Shown in pieces: positions 44,719 to 55,996 of a stretch of 64,000 bases of DNA. How positions within the stretch are numbered: position 1 is the first letter of the stretch; each line of letters opens with the position of its first letter. A program made the translations under genes and the position numbers. The notes beneath the pieces are model-generated. The model saw nothing but the letters and a program-made list of their open reading frames with translations, had not been told where the DNA came from and did no database searches. The stretch comes from Linanthus parryae (Eukaryota; Streptophyta; Magnoliopsida; Ericales; Polemoniaceae): positions 51,646,616 through 51,710,615 of the forward strand of contig JALGPY010000009.1 in assembly GCA_023055425.1 (NCBI GenBank), read 5' to 3'.

Positions 44719-46670
44719 GATGACGAAGAGGAAGAGTTATCAGGGAGAGACTTTACAAGGCATATGCAACAAGTGACTGGAAGACAGAATTTCCCAAAGT
44801 AGCTATTCTCCACAAGAGCTAAAATGCCTCAAATCACACTCCCGTTAGTCTAGATCTCTGCTTTGTGGATGAAGGAGTGAAAAGACCATTGAAGTCTGAA
44901 CTAATGTGGGTGAGAGATGAATCTTGTAAAGAAGTAGTTGTTGCTGCATGGTGAAGTGTTAATGTCAAAGGGCAAAAGAAAACATGGTACAATCAGCTTA
45001 AGGATACAAGATCAGCTTTGAGAAAATGAAATAAAGAAGTTTTTGAATGGTAAGACATAGAAATAGAGATGACAGCTAGGAAGATAAAGAAAATTCAAAC
45101 GGAGGACCTGGACATGACATAAATGAGGAAGCTTCAAATTCAATGGCAAGAATTACTAGAAAGAGAAGAAATCATTTGTAGACAGGACCCAAAAGCTTAG
45201 TGGATACATGAGGGTGATTATGATAATACTAAATACTTCCACACATTAGCTGCCATAAGAGGAAGGAGGAATCATATTGGCTGCTTTCATAAGGAAGATG
45301 GTAGATGGGCTGAGTCAAGCGAAGAGATTGACAAAGAATTTCTATCATTCCGTGAAAAACTCTTCAACAATGAAGTTAAGAATGTGCATGAGTGGATAAG
45401 AGAATTGATCAAAGATGAAGTGAAAGAGGGAGATAGGAAGAGCTGTGCAGTATACCCAACAATCGAGGACAGTGAGATTTTATTTTAAATGGGAAGCTAC
45501 AATGCCCCTAGCCCTGATGGTATGTCAGTATTCTTCTTCAAATATTTCTGGGATATAGTAGGCACTGACTTTTGCAACACTTTCAAACTCTTCTTTACCA
45601 CTGGAAAAATGCCTTCTAACTTACATTCCACATTTCTGTGTCTCATTCCCAAGAAACTTTCCACGTCCAAGGTTAGTCATTTTAGACCAATTATTCTTTG
45701 CAATGTTAGTGTATAAATTTCTTACAAAGATTATTGCTTGTAGCATGAAACCTCAACTGGAAAAATTATAAGTCCATTTCAAGTTACTTTCGTCCCAGGT
45801 AGGATGCTCAAGACAACATAATTCTCCTTCATGAGTCACTTCATACCATGAACAAGAAGACATGAAGGGTGGTTTGAAGACAATAAAAATATACATGAAA
45901 ATTGCTTATGATAGAATGGATTGGAAATATGTCAAGAAAATGCTGAGTGGGCTCAACTTCCCTCCTCTCTTTGTAAGCTGGATTATGGAGTGCATTTCAT
46001 GTGGCAACTTTTCAATGCTGATCAATGGAGGCCCTGTTGGCAACTTCAAAGCAAAAAAAAAAATGGTTTAAGATAAGGAGATCACCTCTCCACAACTTTA
46101 TTTATTCTTTGTTCTGAAGTTCTTTCTAGGATTTTGAATTTGCAGTTAAAAGTAGCTGTATTAATGGAATCAAAATGTCGAGAAATGGAGAGCCTAATGA
46201 TCATTTGATGTTTGCAGATGATTTGGTAATTCTAACCAGAGCAAACAATACATCAATCTCATTTTGCAGGTGTATGAAGAATTATCAAGTCAGGTAGTCA
46301 ACAAGGAAAAATCAGTTTTCTTCTTTAAGAAGAATGTAAAAGGAGATCACAAGAGCGAACATAGAAGCATTCTAGAACTCAAGTATGGTGATAAAGAGGC
46401 TATCTATCTTACTTTGCCTATGTCCACCTTCATCATGCCTCAAAGTTTTATAACAAATTGAACTCTTTGCAATGTAGATTTTGGTGGGGTGACTCTACAA
46501 AGAAGAACAAAGTTCACATTTTGTTCCTTTGTTATTTTTTGCTAGAGATTTTAAATTTGATGCACATTTCTTTTGTTAATAATGCTCTTCTCTTTGAAGA
46601 AGTTTGGTTGTAGCTGTTTGTCAGCTTGTACCTCTTGTTCTTTGGTTTATTGAAATGGAATGCTACAGTT
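44719..46670 (+). mobile_element. LINE, right part: reverse transcriptase remnants
   Basis: It starts with the right target duplication GATGA (44719-44723) and resumes the LINE broken at 31232. Landmarks in order on +: KYFHTLAAIRGRRN and EEIDKEFLSFREKLF (45230-45370), APSPDGMSVFFFKYFWDIVG (45505-45560), FLCLIPKK...HFRPIILCNV (45630-45712), AYDRMDWKYVKKML (45905-45945), WIMECISCGNFSMLINGGP (45980-46035), HLMFADDLVILT (46200-46238, the catalytic FADD). Stops and frameshifts are frequent. 'gtttggttgtagctgtttgt' (46600) and 'tttattgaaatg' (46646) resemble plant LINE 3' ends; the part between the RT and this end is deleted. The 3' limit is approximate. Confidence 0.85.
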
Positions 46671-47280
46671 TTTCCGGAAAATAATACCAGACATAATAGA
46701 GATTTAATACAATTAGATACCGTATTTTGATAAAAAAAAATACAAGCTTCTTGCAAAAACAAAGAAAATGCGGTATTTTGACATTTGTTAGTATGACACT
46801 GATAAAAATGTTCATCCATAAAACCATTAAAGACAAGTCCAAAAAAGCAAACATTTCTCTACTTCACAAAATCTGCAATAAGAACGTAATTTTCCATCAA
46901 AAAAACAAATAATATTTTATTTAACAGATAAAATATTGTTTTTTTTGGCTTCAAAAGCAGCGTTCTCAACCACCAAAGCAATCTTATAAAGAGAGACTCT
47001 CGTTGTTGTGCCGTCCCATTATATGCAAAGCATTACACCATTTATCGCTGCTACATGCACATCATACGGTTTTCACTTGCGTGATGTTATCGCACAAGGA
47101 CGAAATAGCTCTCACTATATCGTAACAAACTCTAATTAGTAGGTAGCAAAGGCCACACCACCTTTCTAAAATCAGTTAAAAGACGCAGTTTCATTGTGAA
47201 GGCCTCTCTCACGTTCATTTCGAATCATGCCATCCGTTACAACACAACATCACGAAAATAAGCATACCCCCTCCTGCCAA
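46671..47280. other. Intergenic DNA, no gene recognised
   Basis: AT-rich, with no recognisable protein or element. The last part would be promoter for the small gene at 47361. Confidence 0.5.
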
Positions 47281-47286
47281 TATATA
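47280..47286 (+). promoter_or_regulatory. Possible TATA box of the small gene
   Basis: ATATATA lies about 80 bp before the ATG at 47361 and about 27 bp before the GA tract that would form the 5' UTR. Confidence 0.35.
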
Positions 47287-47306
47287 CACAAGTAACACAA
47301 CACAAG

Positions 47307-47319
47307 CAGAGAGAGAGAG

Positions 47320-47360
<41 letters not shown>
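47307..47360. repeat. GA microsatellite ending at a start codon
   Basis: Interrupted (GA)n of 54 bp directly before the ATG at 47361. GA/CT tracts are common in plant 5' UTRs and bind GAGA-type factors; here the tract touches the start codon. Confidence 0.95.
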
Positions 47361-47363
<3 letters not shown>

Positions 47364-47612
47364 GGGATGGTGATGAAGGTTTGGAGAAAGATAAAGAAGG
47401 TGTTAGCATCATCATCATCAGCTCCTGCTCCAGCAACTGCAAAATCGATTTCATCGAATCCTTGTGCTGTTCACTGCGATGAGCTCTTTCTATCATCATC
47501 AAGACGAGGAGGAAAGAGCAGCCGTGCAATTAGGCACGATATCGATGATTGTCCTATCATTGTTTCTCATCTTGCTGCCCAAAGATACTTCACCATGAGG
47601 CCTAATATCTAC

Positions 47613-47618
<6 letters not shown>
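47361..47618 (+). CDS. Small basic protein of unknown function (85 aa)
   Basis: The frame begins MGMVMKVWRKIKKVLAS (basic, possibly amphipathic), continues with a Ser/Ala/Pro linker and ends DDCPIIVSHLAAQRYFTMRPNIYI. I do not recognise the family. Support for a real gene: a TATA-like box about 80 bp upstream, a GA-rich 5' UTR, a single exon, and AATAAA at 47710-47715 about 90 bp after the stop. A second GA tract begins inside the stop codon. Against it: short length and low-complexity surroundings. It would be transcribed toward the - strand lipase gene at 48.3 kb. Confidence 0.45.

Positions 47619-47660
<42 letters not shown>
47617..47660. repeat. GA microsatellite beginning at the stop codon
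   Basis: Uninterrupted (GA)n of about 44 bp; its first bases are part of the TGA stop of the 85-codon frame. Confidence 0.95.
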
Positions 47661-47664
<4 letters not shown>

Positions 47665-47718
47665 TGTTGTATCTTTGCCATGTATGAGATCAAAACGTTG
47701 AGTTTGTTGAATAAACTC

Positions 47719-48317
47719 CTACTCCATGGTACTTGGTAATGTCAAGGACATATGATCTTTGCTGCTAGAATGCAAGACTATGAATTGCTTCTTATTGTTG
47801 TTTTAATTGTTGATTTTTACTACACTAGCTCAACACCTTGTTTGTGAGCCAACTGTCTAATTTTGTTAGGAAACTAACTACATTATTGCTTGCTGGCAAG
47901 CAACCTTATAGAGTGTGGAGGTTGTTTCCAAATATGGTTGGAACCTAAAGCAAGTAAAAATTTTGAAGCCCTGAATTAAAGAAAGCTTGTTTTTTGGCTT
48001 TGGAAAACTAAATAAAAATTGTGAGAGTTGAGTTCGAGTCACATCTATGACAAAAGTAATATCTAACAATAATATTGTGCTAATAATATATTTTTCTCAA
48101 AATTTCACAAATATCCCAAATTTTATAGGTTTGTAACAAAAATCACTTCAACAAATTAGAATATACAAGTGTTCTAGTTGTGCTCATATGTCTGTAAATA
48201 AATATTACAACTATCCTTATTAGTATTATATAAACATCCGAATAAATGCATTACTTATGAGCGATTGTGTTGCACCTGCTTGAATACTCTGCTTCCACCA
48301 CTGAATGTTGTCATTAC
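47719..48317. other. Intergenic DNA between small gene and lipase A
   Basis: No recognisable content. Homology to the matching position behind lipase B begins only around 48275, which marks the 3' edge of the duplicated lipase unit. Confidence 0.5.
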
Positions 48318-48779
48318 TTAATGGAGATGGAAGAAGGCCATCATATGATCATACACAACTTGCTTTGCATCGACACCCAAAATGAAATCCATGTGCCCGT
48401 AGTTTTCCCTGTAGTGAACAACGAGCTTATCAGGATCATGATCTTTGAGGGTGTCGAGTAGTTCCTGAACATCTTCAACATCGGATAGCAAGTCCTGCCC
48501 TCCATAGCTGAGGAACAAAGGAAAATCATTCGGTATGCTTGACATGTCGTAAACAGGAGGACTAGCCTGCCCATAATGCTCATTGTTCTCATATTCGCTT
48601 CCGTAGTCATACATTGTAATAGTCCCTTTTCGAATCACTGCACCCGAAAAATAATAAAATAAAAAAAATTATAAATAATAACAGCAACAATAATAAATAT
48701 AATAATTTATTATTATTATTAGTAGTATTATTATTTCATAGTTGTTATTATAAAAAACAACAACAACAACAACAATTCA

Positions 48780-48851
<72 letters not shown>

Positions 48852-51800
48852 GTGGGTTTGACAGAAAACTCCCTGCAGTATCGTCTTGCTGACTTTAGCT
48901 ACTAATAATATTGATTTTGTCAAAAAACCTCCCTACAGGTTTACTTTCACCGACATTGCGTACCATATTTCAAAGAGAAAACCCTGTTGCAGTTTCACTT
49001 TTACCGACTCTTAGCTACCAGCAGTTTTAGTAAGAAGGTGCGCGATGTCAGTAAAAGTGAACCTGCATGAATTTTTCGACAAATCGATATTGCTTGTAGC
49101 TAAGTGTCTGCGAATCGATACTGCAGGGTTTTTTTTTAAAGATCTATTTTGTGCTTGTGTATGACAAAGGAAAGTGAAAGAAAAAGCTTACTCTGGCTTA
49201 GATGGATCATGTTCTTTGTCGCTGATGACTGAGGCTCGTGATCAAGATAATCGCCAGTCTTTGAAGAGTTCAAGCAACAATTTTTGCCTATTTTTAGACA
49301 TTTACAAGAGTCAATTAGTATATCATAGTTGAGAATGGTGGCAGTACTAAAATTTTGATATTACCAAGGAATGGTGTCATCAGATTAGTGCAATCGATGT
49401 TTGCTTGGTCGCAGATTTCTTTCACAAGATCAGTGACAACGGCCCTGTTCAAAATGGGATTATGAGTAACTTTTCTTGTTGCCACAGGGATAGACCAACC
49501 CAAATTAGAACATGGTATGATAGCAAAAACACGGATTTAAGGTTGTTATATTCTCACCCTCCAGGAGCATATTCACTTATCCCCAACCAGTACAAGTACT
49601 GAAAGACACCAAAAAACCACATCAGATCATTCCTTCCGGGCAAAACCAGGAATATTAGAAGATTATTGTCTGAAAACCTTTTTGATCCGTACCACCAGAT
49701 GAAAATGCTTAAGCATTGAAGGTGCTAGAATTAACCCACAATGTGTCCTGTATATCAGAGTTCTTTACTCACAAGTTTTCGATTTGGAAAAAGATAACAC
49801 ACATTATGCCTTGCACTTAGGGACGACAACGGGTCGGATCCGGATCAGCCCCTTCTCATCCAGGTCCGACTAGGAGGAGTGGGATTCAGATATGATCCAG
49901 ATTCATTCGGATCGCATCGGATCGGGTTTCATTTATCTGATCCAAATCCGATCCGGAAGTCCATATAGTATGTTCGGCGGTTCAAGTTTGCAACAAAATG
50001 CAATAATAAGATAACAAAATAAATACTATTGCCTACTCTAAGTCATGTTCGTAAGTTAAGAAGCATAAAATAAAAAATGCTTTGTAGGTTAGGTTTAGTG
50101 TTTAATTCTTGCAAAAAGTATAAGTGGGGAGGAAATATGAGTATATTTGTAAAACACAGATACGTCGGATCAGATCGGTTCGGATTCCCGGTGGATCTGC
50201 CTTAGATCCAAATCCCGATCCAAATTTGACCGGGTCTGGCTTTCTAGATCCAGATCCGATCCATCTTTAATTGGATCGGATTCGTAACTGGTCCATTCGG
50301 TTCGGATCGCTCGGATTTCGGATCAGATCGGACCATATTGTCATCCCTACTTGCACTCCAACCCCCGCATTTAAGTCATAAGAATTTTCACTTGGTGACA
50401 CAGATCACGAAGTTGCTGAGAGACATTGGTCATAAGCTGCCTGGCAGGGAAAGAAGTAACTTACTACCTCAGCTGAAAAGGCATAGGCGGCAGCTTTTGA
50501 AAGGGGTGAAGGCACCTGACCCATGTAAGCAATAGGGCTCAAGAGAGCAGCTGATTTCAACATGTTCAATAGCTTGCTTTGAGAAAAAGCAGCTAATGCA
50601 ATCAAAGTTCCCTAAAGAAAACACAATGCTGCATAAGTCATCTTTAGTTATTACTATTTACTACCTAGGAGTGTCAAACATATCCTAGTAACAACATATA
50701 TAGTACCAATGAGTGTCCAACATAGTGCATTTCCTGGCCTTTCTGATCATAAACATACTGAATCGTTGCAGGAAGATCTTGCGCGACAAGTTCATCCCAC
50801 GACCAATCCCAATAAGCCTACAAAAGCAGCGAACGTTATGCCTTGCACTCAAATAAGAAAAAACATAGTTCAATATGTTAACAAATGAGTGATTAAAACC
50901 TTGTCATTGGGACTAAGGTAAGTGTGTCCCCTGCTAGAAATAGTGCCTCTGGTGTTGGCCATCCAGACCTCGTGCCCATTGTCCGCCAAGATGAATGCTA
51001 ATGATTCAGTCGGAGAATTTAACAACCATGTTATAGCATCCTGCGTTAATAGCAATGTAAAATGAGTCAAATGACTAAAGGTAACGCTCTGTTGTGGTTA
51101 TGCATGAAGCTGATGCCTGAAGATCACTATAAGTAAGCTGCAGTGGGTTTTCACTTAAATGATGTTTGGTAGAGCTAGATATTACAGAAAAGGGTGCAAC
51201 GAAAGGCCAATAAAAATGATTTTACGTTTGATAAAATCTAATGGCGAAAATATATTGCATGTTTCAGTTGTTAAAAATTGTAAGTTTAAAATATGGGGTA
51301 AACTACACATCCACCAGTAAGGTTTGATACAAAGACACTTTGACCCATTGTAGTTTGAGAAATGACACTTTCACTCTTTTAGTGTGTCGAATTCCAGGAT
51401 ACTTAAGTCCCCATTTGTCTTTATATACTCTAAGAGGGAAAATTTGTTCTCAAAGCTACTATCAGTGACGAACCCCCACCACGGACTAGCGCCGTCACAG
51501 TTAGGAAGCACAAGTGTTCTGAAATTCGACACACTGAAGGGATGAAATTGTCCTTTTCCAAATTGGAAGGGGTGAAACTGTCTTTCCACCAAACTTCAGG
51601 GATGAAAGTGTATTTTTTTCCCTAAAATCATTTGTACAGGAGTTCAGTCGAAAATCATTTTAAGAAAGCAACCCCTATCTGCTTCTCAAAAGTTGTTGTG
51701 TCACAACACCAAAGCATATTTAAGAAAGCAATCATTACCTGCTGCTCAAAATTGTTGTGTCACGTCACCTATTTGAAAAGCAGGTAACTCGACATTTTAC

Positions 51801-52334
51801 CAAACATACATCTAAAAACACTTTTTGACTGTCTGAAAACGCATTTCACGCAGAAGAAACAATATCCTACATCAGAGCGGACGGGAAATGGAAATCTTTT
51901 GAACCCGAAGAAAAATACAAAATTCAAGAACATTGTGAATCCCCAATCATTGTGAATGCTAAGAATACTAACCACCATGATCCCGTGCTGTAAGAAAACT
52001 GGTGGTTTAGTCGGTTTCTTGCCTGAATGCGCCACCGGAATCCTCTGAAGGCCGAGGATATAACCATCATTCGTGGTTACCTTAAACTCATGAAAATAGA
52101 CAATAATTCAGTTTATGAACATAGCACATTCATGTTTACACTGTTACCTTGAACTGTTAAACAAACTCATACCTTGTGTTCTTCACAAACATAGCCTTGA
52201 GACTCCACCATGGACTTACAAATATCATCACTGGCTAAAGTAGGAGAAGCTGCAGGGTACACCTTTGGTCTTGCTCCTTCTGCCAAGAGACAGAAGAGAA
52301 ATAATATTACTAAAGTAAGGAATGTTTCGGCCAT
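48318..52334 (-). CDS. Secreted acid (triacylglycerol) lipase, tandem copy A
   Basis: Nine exons on - give 401 codons (400 aa): 52173-52334, 51973-52080, 50900-51040, 50707-50817, 50468-50611, 49558-49598, 49365-49444, 49192-49287 and 48318-48637. The product belongs to the alpha/beta-hydrolase, lysosomal/gastric-type lipase family (Arabidopsis LIP1/MPL1 relatives), which cleaves fatty acids from glycerolipids. The N-terminus MAETFLTLVILFLFCLLAEG is a signal peptide. ICKSMVESQGYVCEEHKV is the N-terminal lid-like block. The nucleophile elbow GHSLG has Ser173 and is split by an intron after Leu174. Catalytic Asp343 (FLSYGGQD) and His376 (ENYGHMDF) are in the last exon. Intron 5 carries a hAT-type MITE, intron 8 a TTA microsatellite. 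No disabling change seen. Confidence 0.93.
48781..48850. repeat. TTA microsatellite in lipase A intron 8
   Basis: About 23 uninterrupted ATT/TTA units. The matching intron of lipase B has the same repeat at 59661-59725, so it predates the duplication. Confidence 0.97.
49818..50349. mobile_element. GATC-rich hAT-type MITE, copy 1 (in lipase A intron 5)
   Basis: It starts TAGGGACGACAACGGG, ends CATATTGTCATCCCTA and is flanked by the perfect 8-bp duplication CTTGCACT (49810-49817, 50350-50357). Both arms are dense in GGATC/CGGATC words; the AT-rich centre matches copy 3 in inverse orientation. No transposase. The 8-bp duplication fits the hAT superfamily. Confidence 0.88.
51296..51626. mobile_element. 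Foldback MITE ('GGGTGAAAGTG' family) in lipase A intron 2
   Basis: The left side has 'gacactttgaccca' and 'gacactttcactc', the right side 'gaaggggtgaaactgtc' and 'cagggatgaaagtg' in inverse order and strand, with the word GTGTCGAATTCC/TTCGACACAC in the middle. Lipase B intron 2 keeps the right half only (about 61563-61745), and a separate member is in lipase B intron 5. Ends are approximate. Confidence 0.6.
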
Positions 52335-52389
52335 AACTACCAGATGCTTGTTTATTTCTATTTCATCAGCATGGATTAAGTCACAATAC

Positions 52390-52397
52390 TTTATATA
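52390..52397 (-). promoter_or_regulatory. TATA box of lipase A
   Basis: TATATAAA on the - strand, 56-63 bp before the ATG at 52334. The corresponding place in lipase B reads TTATATC. Homology between the two promoters ends just upstream of here. Confidence 0.6.
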
Positions 52398-54413
52398 CTA
52401 ATTTAGAAGGACTTTTTAGGGTTTTTGCAGGTATAGGAGTTTCTTAAAGTGCCATTAGGTATTATTTTAGGATTCTCATAAAGGGAAAAAAGAATGTAAA
52501 TCAATAATATAGTTTCAATAATATAGTTTGAGCTCCTAATTTACTACTTAAAATAAAATGATATCGTTTTGAGAAATTGTTCTGCGTCAACCGGGTTTGA
52601 ACCCGGGACCTCAAACGCTCTACCACTTGGGCTACCACCCTAGCTGCAAAGGAAATGATATCTTGGTTGAACTGAAAAATAAACAATTTCAAAATAAAAT
52701 ATAAATTCTAGAAGTCTACATTGAATTTACTATTGGAAGGAAATGATATCCTTATTTGAATTGAAAAATTAATGATTTCATAATAAATTTATAAATTTCG
52801 AAAAATCTAAGTTCGACGTGCAAGTGTGTGTGTGTGTGTTCCACACGCACACATTGAGGAGAATAAAATATATTTTCAGTAATTAAGTAGTCATATCATT
52901 TAATTTCATTATGAAAAATTAAATGATATATTACTGGATGCTTACCGAAATAGGGTAATTGCACGTAAGAAAGGGGAGAATCTTCATGGACCGGCTTCCA
53001 TCAATCGAAGTTTCGCGCATTTCAAATAGTGATAAAGTGATACTACATAAATAAACTTGTCATTTCATCAGATTATTCAGTAAGATATGATCTTCCTTTT
53101 TTCTATTTGTTTGAATCTTCATATAGAATAAATTCTTCATACACCTCTATTCATTAAACTTAATAACTTCATAATAATTATGTATCTTAAAACTCCAGAA
53201 GTAAAGTATATTTTTACTAAACAACTAATCATAATACATCTGTCTTAATTTTTTCTACAAAAGTAAATAATATACTTTTGGATTTCTACTTGCAAAAAAA
53301 AGAAAATATTGTTTGAACAAACAAAATCTCTACTTCAAAATGAAAACCATTTGTTTATGTAATGAATGAATGATAGTCCCCTCAAATAATTGATAACATT
53401 GAGTATTTCAAGTAAAAAAATAAAGACTAATTAGCAGTAAATTGTCATAGAAGTAAAAGAAATAACACATTCAAATAGTTCACCAAAACGTGCTGCGGTT
53501 ATTTTTAAAAATGATCGCTTTCACAAATAAAATTTTCTACTAATCGATCCATAAAAAAATTATTCACTTGTTACTAACATAAACAAATAACGATCCTACC
53601 TCTAAAAGTACTCCACTAATCACGTTAATTTATACGTAATAGTTTTCAAAACACATTAATTGTCGTTATTCATCTCTCCTTTTCTTAAACGGCTATTCTT
53701 ATATATTTTTCTTATTTACTAAGGGGATGATTAGAAATAGACACTCATTTAGAAGTCCTCTCAAGGTTTCCCTAAGAGGCTCTATCCACATACTCGTAGA
53801 AGACTTGCATCTCCATTGATTTAAGCTATCTTACTCTTGCTTTTTGTTGCTTCTCAATCATTTCCTCTTTCTCCATATGACCCATTTAATTTCCATGAAA
53901 TAATGAGTAGGAAAGCATATTAGGGAGACGACAACTTGGAGGTTAAATGTTACTAGAAAGGTTCATATTAAAAGAAAAGTAACTTTGCCTACTTAGAAAG
54001 GTCTCTTGATTCATTTGTTTTTCTTCCTTCTTTCTATTTCTAATAAAAATTGTATTCACATCAATTCACAGTTGTTTTCTAGTCTCATATTAATTTTTTT
54101 CCCACTGATGTTGGTCGTAGCGAGCTGCATTAAAATGATCTACATATAAATTATTATTTTTATAGATACTTAAATCTACAACAAAAAGATAAATCACCTT
54201 TTTAATGAACTTTTAAGATGATTGATAAATAAAGTGTGTGATATACAAATTATCATACTTTCAAATTATTATGAATCATGCGAAGTAGTAATTTATATGT
54301 TTTGTTAATTAGTTATGCATTTATCACACATTATGACTCTAATTATTTGAGCAATCACTTGTTATAGAGGCTTCTGGACAGGATTTTATTAGTTTTCTAT
54401 ACATATTATAATA
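52398..54413. other. AT-rich region upstream of lipase A, no gene recognised
   Basis: Apart from the SINE-like insertion at 52566-52652 and a direct repeat around 'aaggaaatgatatc' (52650 and 52737, about 70 bp each, with 'ttgaa.tgaaaaat'), I see no gene or element. Confidence 0.5.
52566..52652 (-). mobile_element. Very short tRNA-derived SINE
   Basis: On the - strand GGGTGGTAGCCCAAGTGG contains a pol III A box (TAGCCCAAGTGG), and about 30 bases later GGTTCAAACCC is a perfect B box. The 87-bp insert is flanked by the exact 10-bp direct repeat AAATGATATC (52556-52565, 52653-52662), as for an integrated SINE. There is no anticodon arm, so it is not a working tRNA gene. Confidence 0.65.
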
Positions 54414-54640
54414 TATTTTTATTTTATTTTATTTTTGATCAAAGGTAAGAAATTTTATTAATAAGATAAAAAGTACAGCTAGATCCCAAGTACAGTGAAA
54501 ACGCCTGAAGGCCTTTATCGCCTCAGCGGAGTACCTGTAGTGCGTTAGGGATGACCTAGATATACTATATACTAAACAAAGGCTAGTACAATACTCCAAA
54601 CAAAGAAAACCCAAGACAAACAAGATACCTCTTAGATCAT
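54414..54640 (-). mobile_element. LINE 3'-end fragment
   Basis: On - the sequence ends 'ttattaataaaatttcttacctttgatcaaaaa' followed by (TAAAA)n, typical of plant L1 3' ends, preceded by 'actagcctttgtttagtat'. It is 5'-truncated with no coding part. Confidence 0.55.
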
Positions 54641-54989
54641 TTTAACTTCAATGTCATGTTTACACGATTGTATATTTATATACATATGTTCTTATGAACG
54701 CTATTAAGATGATATTATTTAAGCTAATGATTTTAATGCATATAAATATTTTCTTTCGGAGAACTTTAAAATCCTAACAAATGATAATATTCTACGTGGG
54801 GACGTAAATTTTGATAATGTTCTAGTATTAGTCATCAGCAAGTTAAGCTATAAGAAAAAGATATGTATATAAATTTATCGTTTGCATTAAAAGTAATAAA
54901 CTATTTTTAGAAAGATCTATTTTTCAAATTTTATAACTTTTTTTGAGGTAATTTTATCAAATTTTATATTATTATGTGATTAATATATC

Positions 54990-55290
54990 GAACGATAAAA
55001 GAGATTAATATATCTCTTTTATCGATGAGCCTCTGTTCGGCGAAAATCGATGAAAGAACCAATGATACGATAAAAGTATCGATAAGAGAAGAATTGATAG
55101 ATGAGACGAAGAAGTTGAGAGAGAACACGAGGGTTTAGACGAGATTGAGAATTTGTATTTTATTGATTGAATAAAAATGATAGTACACCTTGCTCAAATA
55201 GACAAATTCTAACCTAACATAACCCTAGACTTATGGGCCGCACGCAATCCGAATCCTACAATGAAACAATTACAGTAATTAAATAATGGG
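54990..55290 (-). mobile_element. Possible Copia-type LTR fragment
   Basis: On - the order is GTACTATCATTTTTATTCAATCAATAAAATAC, then CT-rich 'ctctctcaacttcttcgtc', then 'attggttctttcatcg', which looks like the R-U5 part of a Copia LTR. A hairpin with perfect 12-bp arms (CGATAAAAGAGA) lies at about 54993-55024. Only one LTR piece is visible. Confidence 0.3.
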
Positions 55291-55438
55291 TGAAAGACAT
55301 TTTCCACCATCCGGCTATCGATTAAATACATTTTTCCCCCTGATTTATTGACAAATACTTTTCTCACCCCTGTCAGTGGATGGAGGGTGGACAGGTACCA
55401 CCCTTCTGTTACAATCCGTTAGTGGAGGGGTGCAAACT

Positions 55439-55874
55439 GTTGGAGGCTAAAATCGATTTAGCCCAAATATATTTGAAGTCCATAATTATTGTATGAGTTA
55501 AAGTCTTGAAGCCCAACAATTATTGTAGTAGTTAGTGGAGGCTAGTAGATATATTAGCCTAATAAGCTAGTGAGTTTGTAGAAGAATCTAGAATAGTGGT
55601 GTAGTGTGAGTTACTAGAATTGTCCTACAAAATATCTATAGGATGTTCCTCGGTGGAGTGATTTCTCGATGATGAAATCTAGAATCATCCTACACTCCAT
55701 ATAAATAGGGACTTGTACTCTAGCATCATGTATGTCTTCCATCAAGTGTTCTAGCATGTGTCCTAATGTCTCTCCTATGAAGTCTCTTCTATGTAATGTA
55801 CTAGACAATATCTAGTTGTTGTCCTCCATCTCATTTGTATCAAACTAAAATAGAACTTCTTTCACACATTGTTT

Positions 55875-55912
<38 letters not shown>

Positions 55913-55966
55913 ATTTCACCACTTTCCTCCTCCACCTAGCCTACTAATCTCTTCCTTAAACCAACA
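55439..55966 (+). repeat. Left LTR of the gag-only element
   Basis: 528 bp, containing a CT microsatellite (55880-55908) near its 3' end, longer than in the right LTR. Confidence 0.88.
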
Positions 55967-55996
55967 AAGTGTTATCAGAGCCAAGTCGATAGCAAG

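Noticed and set aside
52566..52652. Functional tRNA gene
   Set aside because: A and B boxes are too close, the anticodon arm is absent and the insert has target duplications, so a SINE fits better.
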